Assembly: GCA_030431525.1 (NCBI GenBank)
Contig: JAUIJC010000014.1
Coordinates: 1-64,000, forward strand
DNA from: Bacteroidia bacterium
Lineage (GTDB): Bacteria; Bacteroidota; Bacteroidia; Cytophagales; JAAEPT01
Direction of reading: 5' to 3'
Length of the DNA stretch: 64,000 bases
Numbering within the stretch: the first letter of the stretch is position 1; each line of letters opens with the position of its first letter. The notes under the pieces are model-generated. The model searched no databases. It was given only the letters and a program-made list of their open reading frames with translations, and was not told the DNA's origin. Positions 19,201 to 27,710 of the stretch are shown here, piece after piece. A program made the position numbers and the translations under genes.

Positions 19201-22200
19201 TTGGCAATCAAAGCGCCAGTTCCTTGGGCAGTCAACTGCACGCTGTCGCCAGCGCAAATCATTCCTGCTGGAGCAGTCGCGGTTACCGTTGGAAGTGGGT
19301 TCACGTTCACCGTTACCGAATCACTGTTTTCACAGCCGTTGGCGTCCATGCCCGTCACCACATAAGTCGTGGTGTTGCTTGGCGAAGCCAATACGGTATC
19401 GCTGTCGCTAACATTCAAATCAGTAGTAGGCGTCCAAGCGTACATCAATCCGCCTTGAGCGGTCAATGTAGCCTCATCACCCAAACAGATGGTGGCATCG
19501 TTAGAGGCGGTGATAGTTGGAAGGCCGTTCACCGTTACAGTCACTTGGGCGGTATCAGTACATCCACCAGCATTGTCCGTCACCACAGTGTAAGTGGTCG
19601 TGGTGGATGGTGTAGCAATCACCGTGTCGCCAGTCGTGGTGTTCAATCCAGTGGCTGGTGACCAAGTGTAATCCGTTCCGCCAGTGGCAACCAATACGGC
19701 GCTGTCATCCATACACAAGATGGTGTCGCTGGTGACAGACAAGTTTGGAATTGGAAGCACCTCAACGTGTACGCTGTCGGTATTGGTACAACCTGTGGCG
19801 TTTGTTCCAGAAACCACAAAGGTGGTAGAGGTGGTTGGCCTTGCCAATGTCGTAGCGCTGTTCGGTGACATTACCTCTCCAGCTGGGGACCAAGCGTAGT
19901 TTGAAACGTTGGTGCCCAAAGCAGAAAGGGTTACGGTGTCACCCGCACAGATGGTGTCACGGCTTGCTGTAGCTGATGATAGTACTGGGTCAACCGTGAT
20001 GGTTGTGCTTGCGCTATCCTCACAGCCATTGCCCGTGGTTACCACAACAGTGTAAGTGGTGGTAGTCGTTGGCGAAGCCACTGGGTTAGCGATGTTATCC
20101 GCAGAAAGGCCAGTGCTCGGTGTCCATTTGTAGGTGCCACCGCCTGTAGCCACAAGCTGTTTTGAGTCACCCAAACAGATGCTGTCCGAAGGCGTTACAG
20201 TAACATTTGGCAATGGGTTAACCGTTACCGTCACAGACTCGCTGGCCTGACAGCCCGCAGGGCTGGTAGCCGTCAATGTATAAGTGGTAGTCGTGGTTGG
20301 GTAAGCCAATGTCAAGCTGTCCATTGGGGTAGCAAGGCCAGTGGCTGGTGTCCACTCGTAAGTGTCCAAAGGCTGACATGCGCCCACCAAGGTAATGGTG
20401 TCTCCCTCACAAATGGTTGGGTCTGGAGAGATGGTCATGTTTGGCTCTGGCTCCACATAGATGAAGATGGAGCTGGTGTCCGAACAGCCGTTGGCATCCG
20501 TGCCAGTGACAATGTAAGTAGTGCTTGTGCTTGGCGTTGCGGAAACGCTTTGGCCAGTAGTGGCAGACAAGCCCGTGCTTGGCGACCAAGTGTAAGTCAA
20601 GTTCGGGTCGCTGGCAATCAAAATTGCCGAGATGCCAGTACAAATCGTGTCTTTAGTTGCCGTGATATTAAAGGCAGGCTTTGGATTGACATTCACTGTA
20701 ACCGTGGTGGAATCCACACAACCCAAACCGTCGGTTCCAATCACCGTGTAAGTGGTGTTGGTTGTTGGGAAAGCCTGAACGCTTGTTCCGTTGTCAGCAC
20801 TCAAAGTGGCGCTTGGTTTCCAAGTATAGCTGGTAGCACCTGAGGCAGTCAATGTAACAGAGTCACCCTCACAAATGGTTTGGTCACCGTTTGTGGTGAT
20901 GCTTGGCAAAGCCTGAATGTTGACCATCATGCTGTCGGTGTCCTTACAGCCATTCGCATCCGTTACCTCTACCAAATACTTGGTAGAAGTGGAAGGGGAG
21001 GCGGTAGGGTTGGAAACAGCAGGATTGTCCAAGGTCGCCGATGGCGTCCAAGCATAGCTCACGCCACCAGTTGCGGACAATGGAGTGCTTGTGCCGAAAC
21101 AGATGGTGGTGTCATTGCCAGCTTGTGCCGTTGGCAAATCGTGAACGGTTACCGTTACGGTATCACGAGCAGTACAGCCGTTGCCGTCCTGAGCGGTCAC
21201 CACATATTCCGTGGTAGTGCTTGGGAAAGCAATAGGGTCGCTAATCGTTGTGTTTGAAAGTCCAGTGCTTGGCGACCATGAGTAGTTGATGCCTCCCGTG
21301 GCGCCAATTTGTACGCTATCGCCAATACAAATCTCAGGGTTCTTGGAAGGTGTGATGGTCAACATTGGGTTCACCAATACCGTCAAGGAATCTGAATTTG
21401 TACAGCCGTTGGCATCCGTTCCTGTAACTACATAAGTGGTTGTCGTAGTTGGGGAAGCCAATGGGTTGGCTATGTTTGGATTGTCCAAGCCAGCTGATGG
21501 AGACCATACGTAGGAAACACTGCTTCCAGAAGCCAACAACTGAGCGTCATCCCCTTGACAGAAGCTTTGGTCGCCATTGGTGGAGATGCTTGGCAATGGG
21601 TTTACAGTAATGGTCACTTGAGCTGTGTTTGAACAGCCAGCTGTGGTTCCTGTTACCGTGTAAGTAGTAGTTGTTGTAGGCGTAGCCGTAGGGTTCGCCA
21701 CGTTCGGGTCATCCAAACCAGCGCTTGGAGACCAGCTGTAGGTAGTGGCTCCTGAAGCATTGAGTTGTACGCTTACGCCCTCACAAATGGTTGTGTCATT
21801 ATTGGTCACTACGGTTGGCAATGGCTGAACCGTAATGGTCGAAGTCGCATTGTCTGTACAGCCGTTCGCATCGGTTCCTATCACGGTGTAAGTGGTGGTG
21901 GATGATGGAGAGGCCACAGGGTTAGCGATGTTGGCGTTGTTCAAATCAGTAATTGGCGTCCACTCATAAGTGGTAGCACCAAAGGCTTCCAACTGAACGT
22001 CTTCGCCAGCACATGAGAAATGGTCACCATTGGTGGTCACCGTTGGATGTGGGTTGACAGTAATGGTGGTCGTAGCCGTTGCCGAACAACCAATGCCATT
22101 TGTACCAGTTACGGTATAAGTTGTAGTGGTCGTAGGGGATGCGATTGGGTTGGCGATGTTTGGGTCGCTTAGGCCAGTGGCTGGGCTCCATACATAATTG

Positions 22201-22496
22201 GTAGCGCCAGAAGCAATCAACTGTCGGCTTTCGCCTTCACAATAGGCAGTATCCGCAGAAACCGTTAACACAGGAAGTGGATTGACGGTAACGGTCAAGC
22301 TCGTTGTATCAGCACAGCCATCTCCTGTGGTTCCAATCACTTGGTAGGTGGTGGTTGTACTTGGGGAAGCCATTGGGTTGGCAATGTTCGGGTTGTCCAA
22401 ACCAGTAGCAGGGGACCAAACATAGCTGGTGGCTCCACTTGCGGTGAGCTGAACATTGTCCGTCTCACAAATGGTTTGGTCGCCGTTGGTGGTCAA
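16290..22496 (-). CDS. Giant gliding-type adhesin, main part after frameshift (type B T9SS)
   Basis: This 2,068-codon frame continues the protein that starts at 23538; its first ATG is internal and has no signal peptide. It contains 16 Ig-like repeats of about 76-80 residues (VTVNPLP, T-I-C-x-G-D-S-V-x-L, Y-x-W-S-P-x-T-G-L, TTTTYTVTGTDANGC), then about seven SprB-like repeats (CYGDANGSITI, GGVAPYEFSL, DASGC). The end is a type B (gliding motility-associated) sorting domain: YVPNTFSPNGDGVNDVF, then RVYDRWGVRVYQ and GVYYYDL. Full length without the shift would be about 2,415 residues. Family members are T9SS-exported adhesins; SprB itself moves along the cell surface and drives gliding. Cys pairs in nearly every repeat suggest disulfides. 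Whether a secreted protein is made depends on the frameshift being real. Confidence 0.85.
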   Translation of the reverse strand: MTTNGDQTICETDNVQLTASGATSYVWSPATGLDNPNIANPMASPSTTTTYQVIGTTGDGCADTTSLTVTVNPLPVLTVSADTAYCEGESRQLIASGATNYVWSPATGLSDPNIANPIASPTTTTTYTVTGTNGIGCSATATTTITVNPHPTVTTNGDHFSCAGEDVQLEAFGATTYEWTPITDLNNANIANPVASPSSTTTYTVIGTDANGCTDNATSTITVQPLPTVVTNNDTTICEGVSVQLNASGATTYSWSPSAGLDDPNVANPTATPTTTTTYTVTGTTAGCSNTAQVTITVNPLPSISTNGDQSFCQGDDAQLLASGSSVSYVWSPSAGLDNPNIANPLASPTTTTTYVVTGTDANGCTNSDSLTVLVNPMLTITPSKNPEICIGDSVQIGATGGINYSWSPSTGLSNTTISDPIAFPSTTTEYVVTAQDGNGCTARDTVTVTVHDLPTAQAGNDTTICFGTSTPLSATGGVSYAWTPSATLDNPAVSNPTASPSTSTKYLVEVTDANGCKDTDSMMVNIQALPSITTNGDQTICEGDSVTLTASGATSYTWKPSATLSADNGTSVQAFPTTNTTYTVIGTDGLGCVDSTTVTVNVNPKPAFNITATKDTICTGISAILIASDPNLTYTWSPSTGLSATTGQSVSATPSTSTTYIVTGTDANGCSDTSSIFIYVEPEPNMTISPDPTICEGDTITLVGACQPLDTYEWTPATGLATPMDSLTLAYPTTTTTYTLTATSPAGCQASESVTVTVNPLPNVTVTPSDSICLGDSKQLVATGGGTYKWTPSTGLSADNIANPVASPTTTTTYTVVVTTGNGCEDSASTTITVDPVLSSATASRDTICAGDTVTLSALGTNVSNYAWSPAGEVMSPNSATTLARPTTSTTFVVSGTNATGCTNTDSVHVEVLPIPNLSVTSDTILCMDDSAVLVATGGTDYTWSPATGLNTTTGDTVIATPSTTTTYTVVTDNAGGCTDTAQVTVTVNGLPTITASNDATICLGDEATLTAQGGLMYAWTPTTDLNVSDSDTVLASPSNTTTYVVTGMDANGCENSDSVTVNVNPLPTVTATAPAGMICAGDSVQLTAQGTGALIANPYTWTPASSLNVSDKDTVTAKPSSTTNYIVSVTDINGCMGYDSVEVEVFSNPNIAVSNDTTICFGDTIQLVAQGGTSYLWTGDGVVSPNSDVTTIIPTTGGTYTVEITDTNGCTNTASVEVTLRTIPTGTAMFDQDTLCYGETATLSLSMDSGFFPNTNGSFTFDNGQSFSGINAIDFSQDTTLVVRFRDNFGCLSTPADTVNLKVLDSLSMDLTVITTPDCSTPGEFTANNFQGGTGSYWVALDDGNFFEVSDTTYSGLLPGLYPVTLKDSYGCYIEETANLLQAFNFDSVLVDPTCYGDANGSITIANFEGGVAPYEFSLNDSTSFGPDSVFNNLSAGNHTIYAKDASGCMVTLNLKLDQPDSLQVLVLDEQHINCLGVDAGDLTIEVKGGIAPYQVDLLGNSYNSDSTFSFDNLPAFSDTLVAMDNLGCTVELPVEITAPEAIEVFITQTTLAEDCKEANGTAVIDSVKNGSGLYLFSLDNGVNYDSQTDIETQMDSLASGKYTLLVQDEVSGCTDTASFSIQNKDGLLIDSVKVTVKAPSCLEVDGQVQLSNLIGNAPYTFALKQDSTMIIDFQADSLLAGSVNGDTVYGGNYIAIVKDVKDCEYTFDAVVPNTIPFEVTNTVAPASCGADNGYIALNISGGKMDYTITLKSEMDSLTHVIATDSIMVDSLTTGVYAMTITDASDEACVIQDTLTVGDLTANALLNITDVTCRDSADGMIEIIRLQNANVVEFGYRFNLNDSTQLGTDSLYTGLSGGNNVLWIEQTRLSDSTSCIYPDRELMYNGITQDSIWTDSIYVWEPDTINAEILGLPSKVEVPDGIVFAHTITGGNGIFEMALDDSTNFFSYEQGIDTLINRFTEVPRGQHIVYVRDQKGCINRFGVEVGTKFYVPNTFSPNGDGVNDVFFIHSLPEGSRFRVYDRWGVRVYQHDSYDNTWDADGVDDGVYYYDLETKIGDFNGWIEIIR

Positions 22497-22740
22497 TACA
22501 GGGATTTGGATTAACCGTTACGGTTACTTGTTCGGTGCCTGAACAGCCATTGGCGTCGGTTCCAGTTACCGTGTAAGTCGTAGTAGAAGTTGGGGAGGCT
22601 ACAGGGTTAGCGATGTTCGGGTCATCCAAGCCAGTTGCTGGGCTCCAAACAAAGCTCAATCCAGCTCCTGAAGCAGTAAGCTGGGTATCGTTACCTTCAC
22701 AAATCGCAACATCAGGAGAAACCGTGATGGTTGGTTGTGG
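18822..22740 (-). repeat. Array of 17 Ig-like coding repeats
   Basis: Seventeen tandem units of about 230 bp, counted from the translation, spanning the frameshift at 22501-22503 (one unit lies before it, sixteen after). The cores are T-I-C-E-G, L-x-A-S-G-A-T, W-S-P-A-T-G-L, N-I-A-N-P and T-T-T-T-Y-T-V. The units nearest the N-terminus are most alike; those toward the C-terminus are more diverged. Confidence 0.85.
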
Positions 22741-23538
22741 GTTGACGGTAATCGTTTCGGTGATTGTGCTTGAACAAGAACCGTTGTCAATGGTAAGTGT
22801 AATCGTCTTTGTACCTGCAGACCCGTAGGTGATGTTGTGTGGTCCTGCGGTGTTGGCCGTTGGGCTGGAAGCGTCCGCACCAAAATTCCAAGTGTAAGTG
22901 GTGGAGCCATCCACACCAGAGGAGGTATCTGTGAAGACTACCGGCTGACCCATACAGTTTGGGGTGGCGGTAAATCCTGCTCGGAAGTCAGTTCCAGGAT
23001 TTACGGTAAAGGTCTCGGAGTACACACAGCCGTTGTCGTCGGTCACATCCACGGAGTAATCGCCAGGCGCTAAGCCTGAAATGGAAGTGCCGGTGGCTCC
23101 TGTGCTCCACAAATAGGAATACCCTCCGGTTCCTCCAGAGGGGCTAATAGAAATACTGCCGTTGTTTTGTCCCAAACATAACTCGTGGGAAACGGTAGAA
23201 TTCATTGAAAAAGTTGGGGGTTCATCCAAAAAAACAGATCGGACGTCATCTACAATTAGTCCTTTACCCGCAGCAATAAAGTAGGAGCCAGCAGGTAAGT
23301 TGGAGAAAGTATGGGTCGAATCGTTTGTCGTAATCACAATATTCGTGAATACGATTTGGATCGTGTAAGGCGCCGGACCGCTTAGATGCACTGTAAAGGC
23401 ACCAGAACTGTCTCCCGGGCAGGTAACCTCTTGATCAACAACTACACTGTCGATACTAATACCTTGAGCCCACGCCGAGCTGGACATGGACAGAAGGAGC
23501 AGAAGGGGTAAGAAATAGCGAGTAAAGCGTTTATCCAT
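22465..23538 (-). CDS. Giant adhesin, N-terminal part before frameshift
   Basis: The frame starts with a signal peptide (MDKRFTRYFLPLLLLLSMSS, cleavage after AWA). It continues through two SprB-like repeats (TCPGDSSGAFTVHL; CLGQNNGSISISPSGGTGGY), one PKD domain (about residues 198-268, TYTWNFGADA) and the first Ig-like repeat. After VTVTVNPNP the frame shifts: the encoded tail CIDHQRRPNHL has no counterpart in the other repeats and ends at once. Deleting one G of the GGG at 22501-22503 restores NPNPVLTTNGDQTICE, which matches the neighbouring repeat units. As sequenced the product would be a 357-residue secreted fragment without a sorting domain. A TAACTTTG box lies about 50 bases upstream on the minus strand. 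Confidence 0.85.
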   Translation of the reverse strand: MDKRFTRYFLPLLLLLSMSSSAWAQGISIDSVVVDQEVTCPGDSSGAFTVHLSGPAPYTIQIVFTNIVITTNDSTHTFSNLPAGSYFIAAGKGLIVDDVRSVFLDEPPTFSMNSTVSHELCLGQNNGSISISPSGGTGGYSYLWSTGATGTSISGLAPGDYSVDVTDDNGCVYSETFTVNPGTDFRAGFTATPNCMGQPVVFTDTSSGVDGSTTYTWNFGADASSPTANTAGPHNITYGSAGTKTITLTIDNGSCSSTITETITVNPQPTITVSPDVAICEGNDTQLTASGAGLSFVWSPATGLDDPNIANPVASPTSTTTYTVTGTDANGCSGTEQVTVTVNPNPCIDHQRRPNHL

Positions 23539-24113
23539 ATTTGTAGATAAAAGTTCGATAAATACCTATTGACATGATTTTTCGGCCCAAAGTTAACACA
23601 TGGTTAACAGAACTGGCGCGCGCAGAAGCATGTAAGTCAATAAGCAGTTATCGAAATTTTTAGCAACGATTGTACCACTTTGGACGCCTCATCCAATGTG
23701 GTTCATTATCAGCTCTCTAAGTCCTGATGTGCGATTCAGTCGAAGAGAAGTGGGTTACCAGCTTTAGAAATGAAGTTTTTTAAAAGAAGGTTCCTACAGG
23801 TCAAAAAATATGTTGCGAAGTAATTTAGAATTTTTCAAAAGGCACAGCTAAATGGAATTTATTCGTGCATTTTTTGGTACAGAGATGTAAAAAAACCTGA
23901 AAAAGCATGCTGGTAATGTAAGGAACGTACAATTCTTCTCTCAATTTGCTATTTTTACGCCCAATTCCGTTCAATCTGCCTTTTATGCCAAAAAGTGGCT
24001 GTGCGACTGATGGTTAGGAAGATTGCTCTCCAAATGGAATTTCTTCCAAATAGGAAGGTGGGAGGGAACAAAGTAGCCGTGTTAACGACTTTACATTGAA
24101 AAGACTTCTAATT
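23539..24113. other. 575-base intergenic region before acnB
   Basis: Divergent spacer between the adhesin and acnB. It holds the adhesin -7 box at 23588-23595. For acnB only a weak candidate is visible (TATTTTTA near 23949, not an exact TAnnTTTG). No ORF with coding character, no hairpin terminator and no recognised RNA family was seen; its length leaves room for a small RNA or a long acnB leader. Confidence 0.5.
23588..23595 (-). promoter_or_regulatory. Bacteroidota -7 box (TAACTTTG) for the adhesin
   Basis: Exact TAnnTTTG on the minus strand, about 50 bases before the adhesin ATG. No TTTG at the ideal -33 distance. Confidence 0.5.
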
Positions 24114-26891
24114 ATGAATACTTACAACGATTACCTCAAGGAGATCGAGGAGCGTAAAGCTCAGGGACTTCACCCGAAGCCAATCGATGGTGCCGAGTTG
24201 CTAAGCGAAATCATTGCCCAGATTAAAGAAGCTGGTAATGCTAATCGCGAAGACTCCCTAAAATTCTTCATTTATAACACCTTGCCGGGCACCACTGCTG
24301 CCGCTGGCGTAAAGGCGAAATTCTTGAAGGAGATCATCCTTGGTGAATCTGTTGTTGAGGAAATCACTCCAGCCTTCGCTTTCGAGTTGTTGTCGCACAT
24401 GAAGGGTGGACCTTCTATCGAAGTGTTGCTTGACTTGGCATTGGGCGCTGACGCTGGCATCGCCGCAGAAGCTGCGAAGGTATTGAAAACTCAGGTTTTC
24501 CTTTACGACGCCGACATGGAGCGTTTGGAGGAGGCTTTCAAAGCGGGTAACGCTGTTGCCAAAGAGCTTTTGGAAAGCTACGCCAAGGCTGAGTTCTTCA
24601 CGGAGCTTCCAGAGGTAGAGGAAAAAATTGAAATCGTTACGTTCATCGCTGGTGAGGGTGACATTTCCACTGACTTGTTGTCTCCAGGTGCTGATGCACA
24701 CTCTCGTTCTGACCGTGAGTTGCACGGCCAGTGTATTTTTGAGCACAACAAGGAAATGCAGAAGGAACTTTCTGCCCTTAAAGAGCAACACCCTGACAAG
24801 CGTGTCATGTTGATCGCTGAGAAAGGCACCATGGGTGTAGGTTCTTCTCGTATGTCAGGTGTGAACAACGTAGCGTTGTGGACAGGTATCCAAGCCAGCC
24901 CATACGTTCCGTTCATCAACATCGCTCCAATCATCGCAGGTACTAACGGTATCTCCCCAATCTTCTTGACTACTGTTGGTGTAACTGGCGGTATCGGTGT
25001 CGACCTCAAGAACTGGGTGAAGAAGAAGGATGCTGAAGGCAACACTGTTCTTGACGAAGCTGGCGAGCCAGTTTTGGAGCAAACTTACTCTGTTGAGACG
25101 GGCACTGTCTTGACCATCAACACCAAAGAGAAAAAGCTTTACAACGGCGACAAGGAATTGATGGACATCTCAGCTTCATTGACCCCACAAAAAGTGGAGT
25201 TCATTAAGGCTGGAGGTTCTTATGCTGTTGTATTCGGTAAGAAACTACAAACCTTTGCTGCCAAGACATTGGGCGTTGAGGCTCCTGTAGTATTCGCTCC
25301 TTCTAAAGAGGTTTCTGTAGAAAACCAAGGTCTTACTGCTGTTGAGAAAATCTTCAACAAGAACGCAGTTGGTACCACTCCAGGAAAAACATTGCACGCC
25401 GGTTCTGACGTTCGTGTAGAGGTGAACATCGTAGGATCTCAGGATACTACTGGTTTGATGACCTCTCAGGAATTGGAGGCCATGGCTGCTACAACGATTT
25501 CTCCAATCGTTGACGGTGCTTATCAGTCTGGTTGCCACACGGCATCTGTTTGGGATTCCAAAGCGCAAGCGAACATCCCTAAGTTGATGAAGTTCATGAA
25601 CGACTTCGGTTTGATCACGGCTCGTGACCCGAAAGGCGTTTATCACTCCATGACTGACGTTATTCACAAAGTGTTGAATGACATCACCGTAAGTGACTGG
25701 GACATCATCATCGGTGGTGACTCCCACACACGTATGTCCAAAGGCGTTGCCTTCGGTGCTGACTCCGGTACTGTTGCACTTGCGTTGGCTACTGGTGAGG
25801 CGACCATGCCGATTCCTGACTCTGTGAAAGTTACTTTCAAGGGCGAGATGAAAGGCTACATGGACTTCCGTGACGTGGTTCACGCTACGCAACAACAAAT
25901 GTTGAAGCAATTCAGTGGTGAGAACGTCTTCCAAGGTCGCGTAATCGAGGTACACATCGGTACATTGACTGCTGACCAAGCCTTCACCTTCACTGACTGG
26001 ACTGCTGAGATGAAAGCCAAGGCTTCCATCTGTATCTCCGAGGACGAGACCTTGATCGAATCCCTTGAGATCGCTAAGAGCCGTATCCAAATCATGATTG
26101 AGAAGGGTATGGACAACGAGAAGCAAGTTCTTCAAGGATTGATCGATAAAGCGGACAAGCGTATCGCCGAGATCAGATCTGGTGAGAAGCCTGCTTTGAC
26201 CCCTGACGCAAACGCTAAGTACTACGCTGAGGTTGTTGTTGATTTGGACGAAATCGTCGAGCCAATGATCGCTGACCCAGACGTATATAACGACGACGTA
26301 TCTAAGCGTTACACGCACGATACCATCCGTCCGCTTTCTTACTATGGTGGCGACCGCAAGGTTGACCTTGGTTTCGTAGGTTCTTGCATGGTTCACAAAG
26401 GTGACATGAAGATCCTCGCTCAGATGTTGAAAAACATCGAGTCACAACAAGGTAAGGTTGAGTTCAACGCTCCATTGGTTGTTGCTCCTCCAACCTACAA
26501 CATCGTTGACGAGTTGAAGGCTGAAGGCGACTGGGAAGTGTTGCAGAAATACTCTGGTTTCGAGTTCGACGACAACGCTCCTAAAGGTGCGGCTCGTACG
26601 AAGTACGAAAACATGCTTTACCTCGAGCGTCCAGGCTGTAACCTCTGTATGGGTAACCAAGAGAAAGCCGAGCCAGGTGACACTGTAATGGCGACTTCTA
26701 CGCGTCTCTTCCAAGGCCGTGTCGTAAAAGACACTGCTGAGAAGAAAGGTGAGTCTTTGCTCTCTTCCACGCCAGTAGTAGTGCTTTCTACCATCTTGGG
26801 TAGAACGCCAAACATCGAAGAATACACAGCAGCTGTTGAAGGCATCGACTTGACCAAGTTCAAGCCTTCTGGCAAGTTATTGGTGAAGTAA
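24114..26891 (+). CDS. acnB: Aconitate hydratase B (bifunctional, 2-methylisocitrate dehydratase)
   Basis: Start at MNTYNDYLKEIEERKAQGLHP (ATG at 24114) matches the E. coli AcnB N-terminus pattern; an upstream TTG would add six residues. The 925-residue product has the AcnB-specific N-terminal HEAT-like domain (about 1-165), the swivel domain moved to the front (about 170-390), then the catalytic 4Fe-4S domains. The cluster ligands are visible in GFVGSCMVHKGD and in RPGCNLCMG, and the substrate loops in GGDSHTRMSKG. It converts citrate to isocitrate in the TCA cycle and can dehydrate 2-methylisocitrate. Codon use is strongly biased (GGT, CGT, AAC, TTC), as for a highly expressed gene. It is monocistronic, ending in a terminator, and a second aconitase of another type lies 5.4 kb downstream. 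Confidence 0.95.
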   Translation: MNTYNDYLKEIEERKAQGLHPKPIDGAELLSEIIAQIKEAGNANREDSLKFFIYNTLPGTTAAAGVKAKFLKEIILGESVVEEITPAFAFELLSHMKGGPSIEVLLDLALGADAGIAAEAAKVLKTQVFLYDADMERLEEAFKAGNAVAKELLESYAKAEFFTELPEVEEKIEIVTFIAGEGDISTDLLSPGADAHSRSDRELHGQCIFEHNKEMQKELSALKEQHPDKRVMLIAEKGTMGVGSSRMSGVNNVALWTGIQASPYVPFINIAPIIAGTNGISPIFLTTVGVTGGIGVDLKNWVKKKDAEGNTVLDEAGEPVLEQTYSVETGTVLTINTKEKKLYNGDKELMDISASLTPQKVEFIKAGGSYAVVFGKKLQTFAAKTLGVEAPVVFAPSKEVSVENQGLTAVEKIFNKNAVGTTPGKTLHAGSDVRVEVNIVGSQDTTGLMTSQELEAMAATTISPIVDGAYQSGCHTASVWDSKAQANIPKLMKFMNDFGLITARDPKGVYHSMTDVIHKVLNDITVSDWDIIIGGDSHTRMSKGVAFGADSGTVALALATGEATMPIPDSVKVTFKGEMKGYMDFRDVVHATQQQMLKQFSGENVFQGRVIEVHIGTLTADQAFTFTDWTAEMKAKASICISEDETLIESLEIAKSRIQIMIEKGMDNEKQVLQGLIDKADKRIAEIRSGEKPALTPDANAKYYAEVVVDLDEIVEPMIADPDVYNDDVSKRYTHDTIRPLSYYGGDRKVDLGFVGSCMVHKGDMKILAQMLKNIESQQGKVEFNAPLVVAPPTYNIVDELKAEGDWEVLQKYSGFEFDDNAPKGAARTKYENMLYLERPGCNLCMGNQEKAEPGDTVMATSTRLFQGRVVKDTAEKKGESLLSSTPVVVLSTILGRTPNIEEYTAAVEGIDLTKFKPSGKLLVK

Positions 26892-26918
26892 TCAGTTGAT
26901 TACATAGGATAATGAAGA

Positions 26919-26948
26919 ACCCCGAGTTGAGAGACTCGGGGTTTTTTT
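26919..26948 (+). terminator. acnB intrinsic terminator
   Basis: A GC-rich 9-bp stem (ACCCCGAGT/ACTCGGGGT), 6-base loop, followed by seven T, 28 bases after the acnB stop. Confidence 0.9.
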
Positions 26949-27176
26949 GGGGATTAGAAGAGTTAAAGAAGTTTTTTATTAAGCTTGCCTTTGGATACTT
27001 ATTACTTCTGTCGAATTTTATCCTTAAGAGCTATGATTTGAGGTTCTATAACAAGGAGGTATAGGCTTTCTGAATGGGCTACTTTTATTGCTAAGGAATG
27101 AAGAGTAGGTGACTAATTCCATCTTATACTATGTCAAAAGATGACATGTATTTATTTTTATTATGGTGTATTTTGT

Positions 27177-27710
27177 ATGGTAAAAAAAGAAATAATTTTC
27201 GTTGGAGGTATTCATGGGGTTGGTAAGGGGAGGTTTTGTGAAGAAATGTCTGAATTTCTCTCTTTTGAACACTTGTCGGCTAGTGAGATATTGAAATGGT
27301 CAGAAATAAGTAAACCAACGAATAAGAAAGTAGAGAGTATCCGCGATACTCAGGAGCGTTTAATTGATGGGATTACTAAGCTTCCTAGTATATCAATCCC
27401 ATATGTGATTGATGGCCATTTTACCTTGTTTAACAGGAAGGGTAAAGTAAGTTTGGTGCCAAAGGATGTGTTTGTTAAAATGGGTCCTAAATCTCTAATT
27501 GTTTTAACCTATAGTCCCGAGGTGATTTGCGAGAGGCTGAGGTTAAGAGATGGTGAAAATTATAGTTTGAAGCTTTTAAGTGAAATGCAGGAAGTTGAGG
27601 TTAATTATGCTAGGGAAATTAGTGAAGAGCTTAAAATTCCATTGTTAGAGATGGATAGTCAAAACATTTTAATTCACAAAAAATCTATTATTCAATTATG
27701 CGAGTTCTGA
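27177..27710 (+). CDS. P-loop nucleotide-kinase-like ATPase (first gene of PIN/ASCH operon)
   Basis: Start at ATG 27177 (MVKKEIIFVGGIHGVGKGRF); upstream non-ATG codons would only add hydrophobic residues of an AT-rich leader. The 177-residue protein opens with a Walker A loop G-G-I-H-G-V-G-K-G-R (residues 10-19), has a Walker-B-like strand YVIDGHFTLF (76-85), and an Arg-rich lid segment ERLRLRDG (119-126). This is the pattern of small adenylate-kinase-like AAA_17/AAA_33 proteins, which are often paired with toxins or RNA-processing enzymes; the substrate is unknown. The stop overlaps the next start by 13 bases, so the pair is translationally coupled. The DNA is visibly richer in A+T than acnB, which points to horizontal acquisition. 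Confidence 0.75.
   Translation: MVKKEIIFVGGIHGVGKGRFCEEMSEFLSFEHLSASEILKWSEISKPTNKKVESIRDTQERLIDGITKLPSISIPYVIDGHFTLFNRKGKVSLVPKDVFVKMGPKSLIVLTYSPEVICERLRLRDGENYSLKLLSEMQEVEVNYAREISEELKIPLLEMDSQNILIHKKSIIQLCEF

Noticed and set aside
18822-22740. Regular repeats resembling a CRISPR array
   Set aside because: Repeats are about 230 bp, in-frame and encode Ig-like domains; no short repeats with unique spacers.
23539-24113. Possible riboswitch or small RNA upstream of acnB
   Set aside because: No recognisable conserved aptamer or strong terminator-antiterminator pair could be seen by eye.
25245-26396. 383-residue minus-strand open frame
   Set aside because: Antisense to acnB, whose biased codons create long reverse frames; no domain match.
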